The notes below the pieces were generated by a model that was not told the origin of the DNA, did not search any database, and saw only the letters and a list, made by a program, of their open reading frames with translations. From NCBI GenBank assembly GCA_020427635.1, contig JAGQOH010000010.1, positions 10,993 through 63,931 on the forward strand: DNA of 52,939 nt, read 5' to 3'. Below, piece by piece: positions 42,848 through 52,260 of this stretch; the first letter of the stretch is position 1; the number at the start of each line of letters is the position of its first letter. The DNA comes from Phycisphaerales bacterium (GTDB taxonomy: Bacteria; Planctomycetota; Phycisphaerae; Phycisphaerales; UBA1924). The translations under genes and the position numbers were made by a program.

Positions 42848-43020
42848 GGATGGCTCCTGGTCATGCCGAGTGGTCATCCTCTGCGCCACGGTTGGCGCGC
42901 TGATTGCGTCGCGAAGGATCGCGGCGGCCTCGCTCGGGTCCGAAAGTAACCGGTCCGGGCCTGGCGACCAACACACGCCGCGCGTCGGCGGAGCTTTGAC
43001 GCACATCAGGAATGGACGCC

Positions 43021-45873
43021 ATGCAGAAGAATCGCACTGGAAACGCTCGTTTCACGCCCGCAACCCCCCGTCGCGCCGCTGCACAGGTCGGCGCCGCGGG
43101 GCTCGTTCTGCTCGCGGGGGGGGTCGCCGCCATTGCTGCCGCGCCCATTTCGGCGCCGGTCTTTGCGCATGCAGGTGCGCAGCCCGTGCGCTCCATCGCG
43201 CAACCGGGGCTCGACGAGCCGCAGCCCGAGCGTTCGCCGGAGGCCATCGAGCGCGACGCCGAGGCAAGACTTCGCGCATTTGAAGAGCGCCGACGGGCGG
43301 CCCAAGCGGCTCGCGAACAGGCCCGCAACACCAATCAGCGGGTGCTGGGCCCTGGCGCCGACGCGCCGCCCATCGAGAACGCGGACGACCCGCTCCTCAA
43401 GTCTGGCCTCGATCCCGATTCCGAGATCGATATCACACTGCGCGAGTCGCAAGAGTTGCTCGCGCTGCTCGACTACACGTCGCGCACCCTGGGCATCAAC
43501 ATCGTCGTCGACGATAGCTTGCAGAGCCAATCGGTCACGCTCAAGGCCCCCATCAAGCTCAAGGCCAGGCAGCTTCTGCCCTTCGTGAGCGCCCTGCTCG
43601 AAGAGCGCGGCTTCGTGATGTCCCCCCACCCGCAAGGGTTCTATGTGGTCACGCCCGCAGCCCAAGCGCCCATGGCGCTCGATGGCATCCTCGCGACGAC
43701 GCGCATCGTCCCAACACCCATGGTGCGCCCGAGCGCCCTGGAGCCCGTTCTTTCCGGCACGCTCAACCTCGCGCAGAACGCTGCGGCATTGCGCATCACA
43801 TCGCTCGATGAGCTTGGGCTCTTGGTGCTCACAGGCGGCCCCACGATGCTCGATCGCGCTGAGCAACTGATCGACCGCATCATCTTCGAGCGCGCTGACC
43901 AGAAGCTCCACCGCTTCGAGCTGAGCCATGTCTCTGCCGACTTCGCCATCGAGCGCATTCTCGAACTCAATGGCAAGATCACCGGCGGCACCATCGGCGG
44001 CGTGCAGGTGCAGCCAAACATTCCCGGACAGCCGGGCCGAAATTCCGTGACCGCCGGCTCACTCACCAACCTTGACACACGGCTGTTCGTCGATCGCGGC
44101 AATGCCGTGCTCTTCCGCGGCTCTGTGGAGGAAGCTTCGGAGGTTGGTTCAATCGTCGAAGCGGTCGATGTGATCACGTCGCTTATCGCGCGGCGCTATG
44201 TCGCGGGATCGGTCACGCTCGAAGTCGCTCGCGCGGCAGAAGGCCTGGGCCTAGGCTCGATCACGACAGTTGAAGACACATCGCAGGCCTTTCAGCAACA
44301 GTCCTTCAACCGCCCGCAAGGGCTGCAGCAGCTCGAGCGCGCGAGCACCATCTCGGGCTCACGCTTCGTCGTCGATCCGCAGAATGGCACATTCACCTAC
44401 TTCGGCACAGAAGCACAACATGCGCGCGTCGCAGACCTCGTTGACGATTTCAAGAAGCAGGCGGTCGACACGGGAACGCAAATCCGCGTGTACAAGCTCT
44501 ATCACGCGAGCGCGGGGGGCTCGAGCACGGGCGGCGCCACGAGCAGCGATGGCGGCTCGTCTGCCGGCGCGAACCGGCGCGGGCCCGGTGTTGCCGACAT
44601 CCTGACGGAACTCATCCAGGAACCTGGCAATCAGCTGACACAAGGGCGCTTCTTGCCAGGTCAGCGCGCTACAGGCCAGAACGTCGCGGGCGGCACCGAT
44701 GCAGATGTCCTGCTCGCGCCGACCGGCGGGGATGATGCAGGCGCCGCGGGCGGCACGCGCCTCGTCGCCACTTCAGAAAACACGATTATCGTCTCCGACC
44801 CCGCGCGCAATCAGCTGATCATCAAAGCGCCGCTCCGAGCCCATGAGCAACTCGAGCGCATCATCCGCCAGCTTGATCAGCCGCAACCCCAGGTGCTCGT
44901 TGAGGTGCGCATCGTCTCACTCACCAACAACAATGACTTTGAATACTCCGTCGATACACAGATCAATTCAGGCCAGTGGTCGTGGCTTAGCACCTTTGGT
45001 GTCACGGCCCCCGGCGCGTCGATCACCGACCCGCTCAGTGTCGGCGCGAGTGCCGCGACGGGTGGCATTGGCGTTACGACCGCCATCATCCGCTCGGACT
45101 ACGTGCCCTTTGCGATCAACGCCCTGAAGACCGAGGGCAAGGCGCGCATCCTTTCCCAGCCGCGCCTGCTCGTGAACGACAACCAGGAAGGCACGGTCGA
45201 CTCCGTACGCGAAGAGCCCTTCGCCACGACGACCCAGACCGCGGGAAACCCCGTGCAGACTTCGCAAGGTGGTCAGGCGGAGGCGGGCACGAAGCTGACG
45301 GTCACGCCGCAGATCAGCGCCGACCAATCGGTGATCCTTGACTTCTCGATCGAACTCTCCTCCTTCGATCTGGGAGCACAGCAACCGAACCTCTCGCCGC
45401 CCAAGCAAACCGAGACCTACGAGAGCGTCGTCACCGTGCCTTGGGATTCGACGATCATCGTGGGCGGCTTCCGCTTCGAGCAGGAAAGCAACGCGCAGAG
45501 CAAGGTGCCGCTGTTGGGTGAGGTCCCGATCGTTGGCGACTTGTTGTTCAAGTCGACGCAGAAGCGCAATGACTCGCGCACGATCTTCGTGTTCATCACG
45601 CCGCGCGTCATCTCCGACGTGAAGGGCGGCGGGCTGCAGCTGATGACCGAGGGCCCGCTCGCACAGGCCAGCCTGAGCGATGGCGAGCCCCTACTGCTCC
45701 CGGCGCTGATGCCCGTGCGCTCCGCCCAGCAGCGCCTGATCGACCAGCTTGAAGCTGAGGCGCAGCAGCAAACCGCCCTCTCCGACGACAACGCCGACCT
45801 TCCCCCGGCGGACCGTGTCCGACCTGTTTCGCACGCAGAGGCCGGCTCGGCCCGAGACCCCCAGCGCCGATAG
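43021..45873 (+). CDS. Type II secretion secretin (GspD-like)
   Basis: A 950-residue outer-membrane secretin. The hydrophobic N-terminal segment (about 20-50) would direct export. N0/N1-type domains follow ('ITLRESQELLALLDYTSRTLGINIVVDD', 'LLPFVSALLEERGFVM'), then N-domain repeats around 'IERILELNGKITGG' and a Gly/Ser-rich linker. The C-terminal secretin domain (about 625-865) has 'QVLVEVRIVSLTNNNDFEYSVD', 'KVPLLGEVPIVGDLLFKS' and 'RTIFVFITPRVI'. ATG 43021 has AGGA 9 nt upstream; ATG 43012 lies too close to that site. It heads an operon with the remaining secretion genes. Confidence 0.92.
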   Translation: MQKNRTGNARFTPATPRRAAAQVGAAGLVLLAGGVAAIAAAPISAPVFAHAGAQPVRSIAQPGLDEPQPERSPEAIERDAEARLRAFEERRRAAQAAREQARNTNQRVLGPGADAPPIENADDPLLKSGLDPDSEIDITLRESQELLALLDYTSRTLGINIVVDDSLQSQSVTLKAPIKLKARQLLPFVSALLEERGFVMSPHPQGFYVVTPAAQAPMALDGILATTRIVPTPMVRPSALEPVLSGTLNLAQNAAALRITSLDELGLLVLTGGPTMLDRAEQLIDRIIFERADQKLHRFELSHVSADFAIERILELNGKITGGTIGGVQVQPNIPGQPGRNSVTAGSLTNLDTRLFVDRGNAVLFRGSVEEASEVGSIVEAVDVITSLIARRYVAGSVTLEVARAAEGLGLGSITTVEDTSQAFQQQSFNRPQGLQQLERASTISGSRFVVDPQNGTFTYFGTEAQHARVADLVDDFKKQAVDTGTQIRVYKLYHASAGGSSTGGATSSDGGSSAGANRRGPGVADILTELIQEPGNQLTQGRFLPGQRATGQNVAGGTDADVLLAPTGGDDAGAAGGTRLVATSENTIIVSDPARNQLIIKAPLRAHEQLERIIRQLDQPQPQVLVEVRIVSLTNNNDFEYSVDTQINSGQWSWLSTFGVTAPGASITDPLSVGASAATGGIGVTTAIIRSDYVPFAINALKTEGKARILSQPRLLVNDNQEGTVDSVREEPFATTTQTAGNPVQTSQGGQAEAGTKLTVTPQISADQSVILDFSIELSSFDLGAQQPNLSPPKQTETYESVVTVPWDSTIIVGGFRFEQESNAQSKVPLLGEVPIVGDLLFKSTQKRNDSRTIFVFITPRVISDVKGGGLQLMTEGPLAQASLSDGEPLLLPALMPVRSAQQRLIDQLEAEAQQQTALSDDNADLPPADRVRPVSHAEAGSARDPQRR

Positions 45874-45908
45874 GATGAAGCCGTCCTGATAAAGGTCCGA
45901 TTTCCCGC

Positions 45909-47591
45909 ATGAGTATGGCCGCTTCCCATCCAGCCCGACCCGGCGCCGCAGGCGCTCCCGCGCGCCCCGCCGCCAAGGGAGACCCCGCGCCGCAGGCATC
46001 GACGCCGGGCGACGCCCGCAACGTCGCCAATCTGCTGGCCCCCTTGCCCGTCCCGCCTGAGGCGATCGAGCGATTTGCTTCGCTCCCTGGCGCGGACGAA
46101 GAGCCCTGGGACGTGCTGCTCTCGACGATGGCCCTGGATGAGCACACGGCCCTTGAGACGCTCGCCAAGCGATTTGGGGTGCCTTTCCAGCTCGAGCCCA
46201 AGCGCGAAGAGTCCGCCGAGTTGTTCTATGAGCGCATCCCCCCCGCCGCGGCGCGCCGCCACCAACTTGCGGGCCTTGCGCGCACAGAACACGCGATGCG
46301 GATCGCCACGAGCCAGCCCTTGCAGCCTGCGGCGTTTGCGATCGTCGAGCACCTGCTTGGCATGCCGATCGATATCGTCCTCGCGCCGCGCGCGGCTGTG
46401 GGCGACCTGATCAACCGTGGCTACGAACAGAAGCGCGACCTGGTCACCGAGATCGTCGAGGACATGCCGCTCGATGAATCCGCAATCGAGCGCGCCGCAT
46501 CGAGCCTGTCGGGCGCGACCGACCTCATGCAGCTGGCGCGGCAAACGCCGGTGATTCGCCTGGTGAACATGATCCTCTTTGAGGCCTTGCGCCGGCGCGC
46601 CAGCGATGTGCATATCCAGCCGCTGGAGAACAGCCTGGTCATTCGCTTCCGGGTCGATGGCATGCTGGTCGACGCATTCTCGCCGCCATTGTCGCTTGCG
46701 CCGGCAATCTCTTCGCGCCTCAAGGTCATGGCGGAGCTTGACATCGCCAATCGCCATTCGCCGCAGGATGGCCAGACCACCGTGCGCATTGGCTCGCGCA
46801 AGATCGATATCCGCCTGTCCTGTGTGCCGACGATCTACGGCGAGCGGCTTGTGTTGCGCCTGCTTGACCAATCGCAAACGCAGCTCCATCTTGACTCGCT
46901 CGGCATGTCGCAGGAAATGCAGCGTGAACTCGAGAAGCTCATTGGGATGCCCAATGGCATGATCCTCGTCACAGGCCCAACCGGCTCGGGCAAGACGACC
47001 ACGCTCTACGGCGCGCTTGAGCGCATCGACCGTGGCTCGCGCAACGTCATGACCATCGAGGACCCCGTCGAGTATCACGTCGAGGGCGTCGCGCAAGTGC
47101 AAGTGAACGTCAAGCGCGGCGTTACCTTTGCCTCCGGCCTGCGCTCTCTGTTGCGCCAGGACCCCGATGTCATCCTCGTTGGTGAAATCCGCGACCAGGA
47201 AACGGCACAGCTCGCCGTCCAAGCGTCGCTCACGGGTCACTTGGTGCTCGCAACCTTGCACACGAATGACGCGCCGAGCGCCATCTCGCGCCTGCAAGAC
47301 ATTGGTGTTGAGCCCTATCTCATCGGCTCAAGTCTGCTTGCGGTCTTCGCCCAGCGTCTGCTGCGTCGAACGGTCCCCGGGAATCCTGAGGACTACGCCG
47401 GCCGGATCGCGATCTATGAGCTCATGATGGTCAACGATGAGATTCGGCATCTGATTTCCGCCAAGACCGATGCACGCGCCATCCGCGAGGTCGCCATCAA
47501 GGCCGGCATGAAGACCATGGAGCAGGATGGGCACGAGAAGATCGCCAAGGGCTACACCACCGAACTCGAACTCCGACGCGTCCTCGCATAA
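45909..47591 (+). CDS. Type II secretion ATPase (GspE/PilB-like), zinc module absent
   Basis: A 560-residue secretion ATPase that powers pseudopilus assembly. The N-terminal domain (about 45-190) is MshEN-like. The motor domain has 'SDVHIQPLENSLVIRFRVDGML', Walker A 'GPTGSGKTTT' at about 355-364, the Asp box 'MTIEDPVEYHVEGV', 'RQDPDVILVGEIRDQETA' (Walker B) and 'ATLHTNDAPSAI' (His box). The stretch that normally carries two CxxC pairs is missing: 'AQRLLRR' runs straight into 'YAGRIAIYELM'. The ribosome site is weak (AAAGG about 12 nt upstream). It follows the secretin gene after 35 nt. Confidence 0.93.
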   Translation: MSMAASHPARPGAAGAPARPAAKGDPAPQASTPGDARNVANLLAPLPVPPEAIERFASLPGADEEPWDVLLSTMALDEHTALETLAKRFGVPFQLEPKREESAELFYERIPPAAARRHQLAGLARTEHAMRIATSQPLQPAAFAIVEHLLGMPIDIVLAPRAAVGDLINRGYEQKRDLVTEIVEDMPLDESAIERAASSLSGATDLMQLARQTPVIRLVNMILFEALRRRASDVHIQPLENSLVIRFRVDGMLVDAFSPPLSLAPAISSRLKVMAELDIANRHSPQDGQTTVRIGSRKIDIRLSCVPTIYGERLVLRLLDQSQTQLHLDSLGMSQEMQRELEKLIGMPNGMILVTGPTGSGKTTTLYGALERIDRGSRNVMTIEDPVEYHVEGVAQVQVNVKRGVTFASGLRSLLRQDPDVILVGEIRDQETAQLAVQASLTGHLVLATLHTNDAPSAISRLQDIGVEPYLIGSSLLAVFAQRLLRRTVPGNPEDYAGRIAIYELMMVNDEIRHLISAKTDARAIREVAIKAGMKTMEQDGHEKIAKGYTTELELRRVLA

Positions 47592-47600
47592 CTCTTCGCC

Positions 47601-48812
47601 ATGGCCAGCGCCACCGCCACGTTCGTCTACTCCGCGATCACCCAGTCGGGCCAGAAGACGCTCGGCATGCGCTCGGCGCGCGATCGTGATCACCTGACCG
47701 AAGAACTCAAACGGCGCGACCTGCTGCTCATGAAAGCCTGGAGACTCCCGGGTGGCGTCGCGCTCGCAGGCGTCCCAGGCGAGACCAAGGGCCTCATGCC
47801 CCTGCGCGACCAGGCCGCGCTCAATGATCAGTTGCAGACGCTGCTGTCGCGCGGTGTCACGCTCGTCGAAGCGCTCGAAGTTGCGCAATCCGTCGTCTCA
47901 CCCAAGAGCACAGAGCGGGTTCGACGACTGCGCGAGCTCGTTTCGAGCGGCCGCTCCTTTGCCGACGCCTGCGTCGAAACGGGCGGCTTCGACAAAGTCG
48001 CGATTGGCGTGTATCGCGCGGCGGAGCGCTCGGGTGATCTCACCGGCGCCGCGGCGCGACTTGCGCAGGCCGCCGAGCGCCGGCTGGCGGTGCGCGGCAA
48101 GGCGATCACTGTTCTCATCTACCCCGCGATTGTGTGCTCCGTGAGCCTGATTCTGTTGCTGGTGATGCTCATCTTCCTTGTGCCGAACCTCGCCAAGTCC
48201 GTGCGTGATATGGGCACGAACATTCCTTGGTTTTCGAAAGCCATCTTCAACCTGGGTGAGTTCCTGAATGCCAACGTGGGTCCGGCGATGCTCGCAATAC
48301 TGGGGCTGATCATCGTGGCCATTGGATTCCGCACAACACTCACGCGCGCCGCGATGTCCATCGCCCGGCGTTTCCCCGCAGTGCGCGACCTGCTGCTTGC
48401 CAGCGAGCTGACGCGTCTCTTTGGCGTACTCGCCGCCATGACGCGCACGGGGGTGCCGCTCGCAGAGGCCCTGGGCGTCGCGACAACCACCGTTGCGCAC
48501 CCGCCCTTGCGCCGACAACTCGAGGACCTGCGTACGCGCCTCGTTGAAGGCGGTGTGCTGCGCTCGCTCATCGAGAAGGTAGACGAACTGCCGCTTGCCA
48601 CGCGCCGATTGCTTATTGCCGCCGAGCGCTCGGGCGATCTCGATCAGGCCTTTGACGCGATGGCCGAGCGCTCGTCGCTTGATGTCCAAAACAAGTCATC
48701 GCGCCTGCTTGCGGTGCTCGAACCTGCGGTCATCCTGGGCATGGTGCTCCTTCTCGGTCCGATCATCATTGCGATCGCCCTGCCCATGATTCGCCTGCGG
48801 ACGGGCATGTGA
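47601..48812 (+). CDS. Type II secretion inner-membrane platform protein GspF
   Basis: A 403-residue GspF/PilC-like protein with two homologous GspF domains. Landmarks are 'FVYSAITQSGQKTLGMRSARD' at the N terminus, 'LQTLLSRGVTLVEALEVAQ' and 'FGVLAAMTRTGVPLAEALGVA' (the paired motifs), and 'RRLLIAAERSGDLDQAFDAMAE'. Three membrane helices are visible at about 173-196, 226-246 and 375-397. It starts 9 nt after gspE and connects the ATPase to the pseudopilus in the inner membrane. Confidence 0.94.
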   Translation: MASATATFVYSAITQSGQKTLGMRSARDRDHLTEELKRRDLLLMKAWRLPGGVALAGVPGETKGLMPLRDQAALNDQLQTLLSRGVTLVEALEVAQSVVSPKSTERVRRLRELVSSGRSFADACVETGGFDKVAIGVYRAAERSGDLTGAAARLAQAAERRLAVRGKAITVLIYPAIVCSVSLILLLVMLIFLVPNLAKSVRDMGTNIPWFSKAIFNLGEFLNANVGPAMLAILGLIIVAIGFRTTLTRAAMSIARRFPAVRDLLLASELTRLFGVLAAMTRTGVPLAEALGVATTTVAHPPLRRQLEDLRTRLVEGGVLRSLIEKVDELPLATRRLLIAAERSGDLDQAFDAMAERSSLDVQNKSSRLLAVLEPAVILGMVLLLGPIIIAIALPMIRLRTGM

Positions 48813-48948
48813 TGCCCGCCTCTACCGATCATGCCGGATCTGCAACGCGCCGAGGCCTACGCGATACAACCATTGGGCGGCTCGGCCCTGCCTCGCAGGC
48901 CCGCCCGTGGCACAGTGCGTGGACAACCGCGCCCCTTCCCAATGGTCC

Positions 48949-48954
48949 TAGAAT
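48949..48954 (+). promoter_or_regulatory. Possible internal promoter of the pseudopilin genes
   Basis: TAGAAT lies 37 nt before the pseudopilin ATG at 48992, in the unusually long 179-nt gap after gspF. A clear -35 box at normal spacing was not found. The most abundant pseudopilin often has extra transcription. Confidence 0.35.
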
Positions 48955-48991
48955 GTCTTGCACGCCAAGTCACTTTGCACAGAGAGATGTC

Positions 48992-49417
48992 ATGAAGAAG
49001 CAGATCAAGCCACTTCGAAAGACCCGCCGAGCATTCTCGATCATCGAACTCATGGGCGTGCTTGCGCTCATCGGCATTCTCGCGGGCATCTCTGCGCTTG
49101 CGATTCCGAAGATCCTCAACGATGCCCGCGTGGGCTCGACCAAGCAGTCGATGAAGGTAGTAGCGGGCGCCATCTCGCTGTACCAAACGCAGAACAAGGG
49201 CAATGTGCCGCCCACCGGACAAATCAACGTCCTGCTGCCGCTCGTGCAATCGCCAAGCGACCTCGAAGACGCATGGGGCCAGCAGTTCCTGTACTACGCG
49301 CCCTCCGTCGTGAACGGTGTCAACGTCGACTGGCTGCTCGTGTCGTTTGGCCCGAACAGGATCGATGACGCTGGCGGCGCTGACGATATTTACTGGTATC
49401 CCGGCGCACAGGACTGA
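48992..49417 (+). CDS. Major pseudopilin GspG-like
   Basis: A 141-residue prepilin. A short basic leader is followed by the processing site 'RRAFSIIELMGVLALIGIL' with Glu at +5 and Ala, not Gly, at -1. The C-terminal half has the GspG pattern 'STKQSMKVVAGAISLYQTQNKG' and a short 'DAWGQQFLYYAPS' core, then an Asp-rich 'NRIDDAGGADDIYWYPG' that may hold calcium as in GspG proteins. ATG 48992 follows AGAGAG. It would form the shaft of the secretion pseudopilus. Confidence 0.9.
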   Translation: MKKQIKPLRKTRRAFSIIELMGVLALIGILAGISALAIPKILNDARVGSTKQSMKVVAGAISLYQTQNKGNVPPTGQINVLLPLVQSPSDLEDAWGQQFLYYAPSVVNGVNVDWLLVSFGPNRIDDAGGADDIYWYPGAQD

Positions 49418-49454
49418 TTCATTCGTTACACGTCGCGCACAAAGGGGAACACGC

Positions 49455-50006
49455 GTGCGCTTTGCAACACGTCACCAGCACAACACCCGCCTTGGCCTCA
49501 CGATCCTGGAAGTGATCGCCTCCTTGGCCATGCTTTCGGGCGTTGCCTCGGGCGTGATGGGCGCGCTGAGCTTCATGGAACGCGCACAAGAGCGCGATCG
49601 CATTCGCCTGGCGGGCCACGAGGCGGCCCATCGCCTCATCCTGCAGTACCTCGACACGCCATCTTCCGTCTACAACCAGCACGACCCCGTCGAAGTGCAG
49701 GGCCTGCAGTTCGATTTCGCGTTTCAAGTGGCCGAGCTCACCGGCTCGGAGGATCAGGGCGTCTCCACCGATGTCCGCACCGCGCGCACACGCGATGGCC
49801 TGCCCGCGCTGGGCGACCTAGACACCTTGCTCAAGACACAGCTCGAGCAGGTGACGGTCCGCGTCTGGCTCAATGAGCCCCGCGCCGGGTACCGGGCAGG
49901 CGAACCGATCGCTGATCTTGTGCGCGTCTATGACATCGCGCGCGACATGGACCGCCTGATGGAAATCCTGCTTGAAGCGGTCAAGAGACCCCGGGACAAC
50001 CAATGA
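49455..50006 (+). CDS. Minor pseudopilin (GspI/H-like)
   Basis: A 183-residue prepilin starting at GTG 49455 behind AAAGGGG. The processing site is 'RLGLTILEVIASLAMLSGV' with Gly at -1 and Glu at +5. The position between G and J and the short length fit GspI or GspH; the sequence alone does not separate these. It overlaps the next gene by ATGA, so translation is coupled. Confidence 0.75.
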   Translation: MRFATRHQHNTRLGLTILEVIASLAMLSGVASGVMGALSFMERAQERDRIRLAGHEAAHRLILQYLDTPSSVYNQHDPVEVQGLQFDFAFQVAELTGSEDQGVSTDVRTARTRDGLPALGDLDTLLKTQLEQVTVRVWLNEPRAGYRAGEPIADLVRVYDIARDMDRLMEILLEAVKRPRDNQ

Positions 50007-50800
50007 CGCGCAGCACCAACAACAACACGCGCGCTTTCACCATTCTCGAGCTGGTCACCGCACTTGCCATGTCGAGCATTGTGGCGCTGGCGGCCTTTGC
50101 GCTGGTCGGTGTGCTGGGCCACGCCGATGGTGTCACGTCGCGCTCGATCAACAACGCGACGCGCATGGCGATCACCCACCATGCAGTTGCGAGCGCGATG
50201 CAGCGCCTCGTGGCCGCCACGCCGATTCAAGAAGAAGTCGATCCGAACGAAGAGGCAATCGATGGCGAAGCGGATGAAAGTGAATCGCCTCCAGACACCC
50301 AGCGCACGCAAGCCGCGGGGCTGAGCGATGACCTGCCGCTCGTCGCCGCGGTGGCCGACACGTCGCAGCCTCCGTTCTTCGAATTGCAGTACGTTCGCAC
50401 GGAGCAGGGCACGGTGCCACGGCTTGAGATTGTGTGCGAAACGCCGCCCGTTGGGCGCATGCAAACGCAGATTCCCACTTCTGACCAGCGTCTTGCGATG
50501 CTGCGCGCCGAATGGCTTGGCAGCGTGCGCGGGCGGTTTGAATTGCTGCCGACTGAGACTGCCGGCTGGGCGCTCTATTGGAGTCCCGTCGATCCGCCCG
50601 GCGAATCAACCGAACTGATCGGCGACCTCACGCAGTGCTCCTGGGAGGTCCTGCCGCGCGAGGGCAATGGCTGGCAACAGGTCTACGCGGCGTATTTGCA
50701 GCCTGATTTCCCAGTCGCGGTGCGCCTGCAGCTCACAACATCTGATGGCGCCGAGGCCGACTGGCTCTTTGAAACCGCGATCATCACTGAGGGCCGTTAG
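50003..50800 (+). CDS. Minor pseudopilin GspJ-like
   Basis: A 265-residue prepilin with the site 'TRAFTILELVTALAMSSIV' (Ala at -1, Glu at +5). The large C-terminal domain with an acidic linker ('EEVDPNEEAIDGEADESESPPD') and mainly beta strands fits GspJ, which caps the pseudopilus with GspI and GspK. It is coupled to the preceding gene by a 4-nt overlap and followed immediately by gspK. Confidence 0.75.
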   Translation: MTRSTNNNTRAFTILELVTALAMSSIVALAAFALVGVLGHADGVTSRSINNATRMAITHHAVASAMQRLVAATPIQEEVDPNEEAIDGEADESESPPDTQRTQAAGLSDDLPLVAAVADTSQPPFFELQYVRTEQGTVPRLEIVCETPPVGRMQTQIPTSDQRLAMLRAEWLGSVRGRFELLPTETAGWALYWSPVDPPGESTELIGDLTQCSWEVLPREGNGWQQVYAAYLQPDFPVAVRLQLTTSDGAEADWLFETAIITEGR

Positions 50801-50802
50801 TG

Positions 50803-51588
50803 ATGCGCCGACACGTGACATCCCGCCGCGGCTTTACCTTCGTGCTGGTCCTGGTCGTCACGATCATCGCGACCGCGATGATTTCCTGGCAGTTGCGGCG
50901 CATGCATCTGCGGGCTGTCGCGGTGCAAATGCAAGTCGACTCCTACGCGGAGCACCACCAGTTGCTTGGGGTGCGCGATGTCGTTTGGAATTGGGCGCGC
51001 CGGCGCTCACGCACGGACAAGACCATGGCCGACCTCGTGCGCGAACCAGGCCCGCACTATGAAGCGCAGCTCCCAGGTGAATTCCTGATCCGCGTTTGGG
51101 TGCACGATGGCCAGGGCACGATCCTTGCCAACCTGAAGGGTGCCGATACCGATCGTCGGCGCGACCTCATGATGGAATTGCTTCGGCGTGTTCCGCTCGA
51201 CCGCCCCGACCTCACCCGCCGCGGCGGCCCCATGGAGATGTCCATCACCGCGATGCCCGATGTCGTCATCGATGCGATCTGCGGCGGCGACCAGCAACTC
51301 GCAAGCGCCATGCGCTATATCCGCGACGACACCTCCAAAGAGGGCAAGCGCGACATGCGCACTGAGTTCATCGCCCAGGGTTTCGACCCCAACGACATCG
51401 CCGACATCTTTGCCCTGCTCACCTTCACCCCCGTGCTCTGGCAACTTGAGGTCGAAGCAGTTCGGGCCACTGCAGACGGCACCCCGGGCACGCCCGAGCG
51501 GTATGCCCTCCTGGTGGAGATCGGCACTGACACCAAGCTGCACGAGTGGCGTCCCGCACAGGACCCCCCGCTCGGCTCCACCCGGTAG
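50803..51588 (+). CDS. Minor pseudopilin GspK-like
   Basis: A 261-residue protein with 'SRRGFTFVLVLVVTIIATAMISW', a prepilin-type start lacking the +5 Glu, as is typical of GspK at the pseudopilus tip. The body contains an alpha domain and 'MEMSITAMPDVVIDAICGGDQQLASAMRYIRD', resembling the helical insert of GspK. ATG 50803 with GAGGG upstream is preferred over the adjacent GTG 50800. A 129-nt gap follows before the GspC-like gene. Confidence 0.78.
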   Translation: MRRHVTSRRGFTFVLVLVVTIIATAMISWQLRRMHLRAVAVQMQVDSYAEHHQLLGVRDVVWNWARRRSRTDKTMADLVREPGPHYEAQLPGEFLIRVWVHDGQGTILANLKGADTDRRRDLMMELLRRVPLDRPDLTRRGGPMEMSITAMPDVVIDAICGGDQQLASAMRYIRDDTSKEGKRDMRTEFIAQGFDPNDIADIFALLTFTPVLWQLEVEAVRATADGTPGTPERYALLVEIGTDTKLHEWRPAQDPPLGSTR

Positions 51589-51717
51589 GCTGACCCAGTG
51601 TCGAAGGCACGCAGGCGATGCCGCGCACGCGCGGGGGTTCATCCTCTGCGCGCGATTCGGCCGACCCTAGACACACCAGGCGATCCGGGCCCGTGCCGAT
51701 TGCCGGAAGGACTGACC

Positions 51718-52260
51718 ATGAAGCTCCCAGGCGGACAATTCGGAGGCCTCGCAGCGCTGCTCATCGCCCTGGCGATCGGCGCGCTCGCCCTGCTGCTCCG
51801 CGTGCCCGCCCCCCCCGACCAACTGCCTGCAGTCGCCCCCGCCCAGGCCACGACCCAAACCGAGCACTTGGGCATTGGCGCGGCCTGCTCGCGCACCTGG
51901 CAGCCGATCGCCGACCTTGCCGACGCAGTCCGCGAGCCGATCGTGAACACGCCAACGCCTGTGCCTACTGATGGTGGCGAGGCGCCGGTGCGCCCACTCA
52001 CGCCCCTGAATTGGCGCTACGTGGGCCTCGCCACAGTGCGCGATGCGGATGGCCAGATCGTGCCCGCAGCCTTCGTGCGCGTGGATGGGATCCAGCGCGT
52101 GCTCGTCGTCGGCGACAAGGTCCCCGCCCCCGGCGCGCACGAGGTCGAAATTCTCGAAATCACGCCGGAGCACATCAAGATCAAGCGGGGCGAAGCGGAA
52201 TCCGAGATCCCGCTCGACGACGAAATGCGCCTCATGGAAGAGCGGGGGTTTGGCGTATGA
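51718..52260 (+). CDS. GspC-like inner-membrane protein
   Basis: A 180-residue protein with one N-terminal membrane helix (about 10-28, 'LAALLIALAIGALALLLRV'), a Pro/Thr-rich linker and a small beta domain. The domain has 'NWRYVGLATVRDADGQIVPAAFVRVDGIQRVLVVGDKV' and 'VEILEITPEHIKIKRGEAESEIPL', the pattern of the GspC/PilP homology region that contacts the secretin. The family assignment rests on this pattern and on position. ATG 51718 has GGAAGG 7 nt upstream. The stop overlaps the next start (ATGA). Confidence 0.65.
   Translation: MKLPGGQFGGLAALLIALAIGALALLLRVPAPPDQLPAVAPAQATTQTEHLGIGAACSRTWQPIADLADAVREPIVNTPTPVPTDGGEAPVRPLTPLNWRYVGLATVRDADGQIVPAAFVRVDGIQRVLVVGDKVPAPGAHEVEILEITPEHIKIKRGEAESEIPLDDEMRLMEERGFGV

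Noticed and set aside
42848..43020. Cobalamin riboswitch before the BtuF-like gene
   Set aside because: No B12-box-like GCCACTG sequence was found on the relevant strand, and the gap is short.
45417..47297. A 626-codon open frame antisense to the secretin and gspE genes
   Set aside because: It overlaps two clear genes on the other strand, has an Arg/Ala/His-rich composition typical of antisense frames in GC-rich DNA, and shows no family motif.
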